Origin: Microlunatus soli
GTDB lineage: Bacteria; Actinomycetota; Actinomycetes; Propionibacteriales; Propionibacteriaceae
DNA: 64,000 nucleotides
Reading direction: 5' to 3'
Assembly: GCF_900105385.1 (NCBI RefSeq)
Contig: NZ_LT629772.1
Location: 5,084,001-5,148,000 of the forward strand
The translations under genes and the position numbers were made by a program. The notes beneath the pieces are model-generated. The model saw only the letters and a program-made list of their open reading frames with translations, did not search any database and was not told the DNA's origin. Below, one piece after another: positions 61,457 through 64,000 of the stretch (positions are counted from its first letter, which is position 1; each line of letters begins with the position of its first letter).

Positions 61457-62791
61457 ATGACACTCCTGCGCGGAACCCGGCCGCCGGCCTCGACCACCGA
61501 CACCGGTGGCCGGCTGCGGTCGAAAGCGGTGATCGTGACGGCCACGTTGATGATCATGGCTATCGACCTCGGTGTGATCGGGCTGCGTCGGCTGGAGTTC
61601 GCCCGGCTGGGTCTGTTCGTCGGCGTGTTGATCTTCGGGATCATCGTGGTCCTGCTGCGGGGCCGGGCGGCGAGCCTGTCCCGGCGCGCAGTGATCATCA
61701 TCGCCGCGGCCTGCCAGCTGCCCGGCCTGGTCTCGGTGCCGGTGCTCAGCGACGACGCCTACCGCTATGTCTGGGACGGCCGGGTGCAACTCGCCGGGAT
61801 CGATCCCTATCGGTATCCACCGTTGTCCGGTGCACTGGCGTTCCTGCGGGACCCGATCCTGTTCCCACCCGGAGCAGAGCTACCGGTGATCAACCGGTCC
61901 TGGGTGCACACGATCTACCCACCCGTCGCCGAGCTGTGGTTCACCGCGGTGGCAGCGATCACCCCGTGGCGGCTCGGGACGTTCGGTGTCCAACTCGGAG
62001 CCGCGGTCCTGGTGGTGATCACCGTGCTGCTGCTGACCAGGGTGCTGACCGCCGGGCAGAGCCGACGTCGGCCGGTACTGGCGTTGATCTACGGCGCCTG
62101 TCCGGCGACGACCCTGGAGGCGGCCAACGGTGCCCACGTCGACACCCTGGCGGCGTTGTTCCTGGCCGCGATGGGACTGGCGGTGCTCCACCGACGGAAA
62201 TGGTTGACCGGGCTGTTCCTCGGACTGGCCGGCGCGGTCAAACTGGTGCCGTTGTTGCTGCTGCCGATCTTCCTGCGCCGAGGCCGGCGCGGTTCGCTGC
62301 TGACCGCGGTCGGGAGTTTCGCCCTCGGCTACCTGCCGCATCTGATCGCTGTCGGTGGACTGGTGGTCGGCTTCCTGCCCGGCTATCTCGCCGAGGAGGG
62401 CTTCGACGGCCGCCGCCGGTTCGCGTTGTTGATCTTGCTCCCTGAGGCCGCCCGGCTGCCGGTCGCGCTGCTGTTGGCCGCTGCGGTGGCGACGCTGGCC
62501 GTGCTGCGTACGCGTCGGGAGCCGCTGCTGCAGACCTGTTGCTGGCTCTACGGTGCCGCCTTCCTGATCGCGACACCGGCGTACCCGTGGTACCTGCTGC
62601 CGCTGATGGTGCTGGCGATCATGGCCGGCCGGCTGCGGTGGCTGGCACTCTGGCCGGCGGCGTACCTGAGCTATCTGCACGACCACAATCCGTGGCTGCA
62701 GTCCGTCGGCTACGGTCTGGCTGCCGTCGTGCTGGTCACAGCGACGCTGCTGGCTGCCCGCGACAGACGTCGGATCGCGGGCGTGAGCTAG
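61457..62791 (+). CDS. Polytopic membrane glycosyltransferase (GT87/mannosyltransferase-like)
   Basis: A 444-residue protein with about ten membrane helices. Early loop DDAYRYVWDGRVQLAGIDPYRYPP matches GT-C enzymes (Asp-Asp near the first loop, quoted as DDAYRYVWDGR), and later KLVPLLLLPIFLRRGRRG and TPAYPWYLLPL are typical of polyprenol-phosphate-mannose-using enzymes. It follows the fusion gene by 15 bases in the same operon. It probably transfers a sugar on the outer face of the membrane. Confidence 0.82.
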   Translation: MTLLRGTRPPASTTDTGGRLRSKAVIVTATLMIMAIDLGVIGLRRLEFARLGLFVGVLIFGIIVVLLRGRAASLSRRAVIIIAAACQLPGLVSVPVLSDDAYRYVWDGRVQLAGIDPYRYPPLSGALAFLRDPILFPPGAELPVINRSWVHTIYPPVAELWFTAVAAITPWRLGTFGVQLGAAVLVVITVLLLTRVLTAGQSRRRPVLALIYGACPATTLEAANGAHVDTLAALFLAAMGLAVLHRRKWLTGLFLGLAGAVKLVPLLLLPIFLRRGRRGSLLTAVGSFALGYLPHLIAVGGLVVGFLPGYLAEEGFDGRRRFALLILLPEAARLPVALLLAAAVATLAVLRTRREPLLQTCCWLYGAAFLIATPAYPWYLLPLMVLAIMAGRLRWLALWPAAYLSYLHDHNPWLQSVGYGLAAVVLVTATLLAARDRRRIAGVS

Positions 62792-62800
62792 CCTGCGGGC

Positions 62801-64000
62801 ATGCCCTCGACGCTTCCCGACGGTGAGCCGGCGCCGCCGACCGGTGAGCTGCCCGACGCCGCCCGGTCCACGATCGCGGACACGCCGCTGAGCTTCTATC
62901 TGCACGTCCCGTTCTGCACCACCCGCTGCGGATACTGCGACTTCAACACCTACACCGCCGCTGAGCTCGGCGATGCGCCCGGCGCCAGTCGCCGCGGCTA
63001 CGCCGACGCGGCGATCGCCGAAGTCGATCTTGCTCGCCGAGTGCTGGGCGACGCCGCGCCGCCGGTCAGCACGGTGTTCGTCGGCGGCGGCACCCCGACC
63101 CTGCTGCCGCCCGATGATCTTGGTCGGATGTTGGCGGCGATCCGGGACCGGTTCGGGCTGACGGCGGACGCCGAGATCACCACCGAGTCCAATCCCGAGT
63201 CGATCGACGCAGACGGTATGCGCCGGCTGGCCGATCATGGCTTCACCCGGATCTCGTTCGGGATGCAATCGGTCCGGCCCCATGTGCTGGCCGTGCTGGA
63301 CCGGGTGCACACGCCCGGCCGACCCGAGCAGGCCGTCGCCGAGGCCAAGCAGGCAGGGATCGCGCAGACCAGTCTGGACCTGATCTACGGAACGCCGGGG
63401 GAGACCCTCGCCGACTGGCAGGCCAGCCTGGCCGCCGCGATCGCCGCCGGTCCCGATCACGTCAGCGCCTACTCCTTGATCGTCGAGCCTGGCACGCGAC
63501 TGGCAACAAGGATCCGCAGAGGCGAGCTGCCGATGACCGACGATGATGATCTTGCCGACAAGTACGAACTCGCCGAGCAGATGCTGTCCGGGGCCGGCTA
63601 CCACAACTATGAGATCAGCAACTGGGCAACGAATCCGGCGACCAAGTGTCGGCACAACCTGGCCTACTGGTACGGACACAACTGGTGGGGTATCGGTCCC
63701 GGCGCGCACAGCCATGTCGGCGGCGTCCGGTGGTGGAACGTCAAACATCCCGCGGCCTACGCCGCCCGGATCGATCAGGGGGTGTCGCCGGCCCACGCTC
63801 GCGAGGTACTGGACGTGGAGGCTCGGCGGACCGAACGGGTGCTGTTGGAGCTTCGACTGGATACCGGACTCGATGCTGCGGTGTTGACCGATCGGGAGCG
63901 GGCCCGGGTGCCGGAGCTGGTCCACCGCGGCCTGGTCACCACCGATGATGATCAACTACTGCTGACACCGGCCGGCAGACTGCTGGCCGACGGCATCGTC
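62801..64000 (+). CDS. hemW: Radical SAM haem chaperone HemW, cut by window edge
   Basis: Four hundred codons of HemW are visible and the gene continues past the edge. The radical-SAM cluster ligands are Cys39, Cys43 and Cys46 in CTTRCGYC, followed by FVGGGTPTLLPP and SFGMQSV. The HemW-type C-terminal domain includes CRHNLAYWYGHNWWGIGPGAHSH, quoted here as CRHNLAYWYG and GIGPGAHS. HemW inserts haem; it was once annotated as coproporphyrinogen oxidase HemN. ATG 62801 starts 10 bases after the GT87-like gene, so it may share that transcript. Confidence 0.95.
   Translation, partial: MPSTLPDGEPAPPTGELPDAARSTIADTPLSFYLHVPFCTTRCGYCDFNTYTAAELGDAPGASRRGYADAAIAEVDLARRVLGDAAPPVSTVFVGGGTPTLLPPDDLGRMLAAIRDRFGLTADAEITTESNPESIDADGMRRLADHGFTRISFGMQSVRPHVLAVLDRVHTPGRPEQAVAEAKQAGIAQTSLDLIYGTPGETLADWQASLAAAIAAGPDHVSAYSLIVEPGTRLATRIRRGELPMTDDDDLADKYELAEQMLSGAGYHNYEISNWATNPATKCRHNLAYWYGHNWWGIGPGAHSHVGGVRWWNVKHPAAYAARIDQGVSPAHAREVLDVEARRTERVLLELRLDTGLDAAVLTDRERARVPELVHRGLVTTDDDQLLLTPAGRLLADGIV

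Noticed and set aside
61880-63955. 691-codon minus-strand frame
   Set aside because: It runs antisense through the GT87-like and hemW genes, both of which have clear motifs; its own sequence is low-complexity (Arg/Gln/Gly).

Overview
The window is high-GC, GATC-rich DNA that reads as the chromosome of a free-living, saprophytic actinobacterium, most likely a Propionibacteriales member (Microlunatus-like; this placement is inference from gene content and style). Supporting signs are the actinobacterial order holA - rpsT - lepA - hemW, several carbohydrate ABC importers that lack their own ATPase (a shared MsiK-type ATPase is usual in this group), many GTG starts and likely leaderless transcripts, and a mycothiol-type DsbA-fold oxidoreductase. 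I see no rRNA or tRNA genes, CRISPR arrays, insertion sequences, integrases or phage genes.

Region 1 (1-9538): a truncated ROK repressor is divergent from a tight nine-gene operon. The operon encodes a sugar-type ABC importer, an EthD-like protein, a Gfo/Idh/MocA oxidoreductase, the two halves of a Tm-1-like protein (a UPF0261/Tm-1 ATP-binding protein and a PEP-hydrolase-like TIM barrel), a flavin-dependent monooxygenase and a His-rich cupin. It looks like an uncharacterised catabolic system. Region 2 (9539-12661): a gene-poor stretch, then a MerR regulator, a CPBP protease, a small basic protein and an SDR. Region 3 (12651-15112): a Fur/Zur-box-controlled operon of a zinc-free bL36 paralogue (too short for routine ORF calling), a flavoprotein with a Cys-rich tail and an ACR3/BASS-like transporter.

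Region 4 (15222-21895): a LarA-like racemase, an IclR regulator, an orphan solute-binding lipoprotein, a Gfo/Idh/MocA oxidoreductase with a sugar isomerase, and a membrane protein. Region 5 (21936-31319): a Bcr/CflA exporter and a ROK repressor, divergent from a carboxylesterase, an LplB/YtcP-type ABC importer, an aldo/keto reductase and a ThuA protein. Region 6 (31417-38356): a GntR regulator, a sugar isomerase, an MFS permease, a 2-hydroxyacid dehydrogenase, a FAH-family dehydratase-like enzyme and a ketoglutarate-semialdehyde-type dehydrogenase. This resembles the lower Weimberg (oxidative pentose) route. Two copies of the palindrome TCCTATAGGA sit on its promoters.

Region 7 (38394-64000): a PoxB-like enzyme, then the conserved holA, rpsT, lepA and hemW genes interrupted by two accessory blocks. 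The first block holds a GH42 beta-galactosidase, a kinase-like phosphotransferase, an MFS protein, a small membrane protein and a TrmH-type methylase. The second holds an SDR/TetR pair, a globin, a DsbA-like protein, an AI-2E-family protein, MTA phosphorylase, a GntR regulator, and a two-component system with an epimerase divergent from a GT2, a DUF2064-methyltransferase fusion and a GT87-like membrane protein. That last set suggests a regulated, undescribed envelope-glycan or glycolipid pathway.
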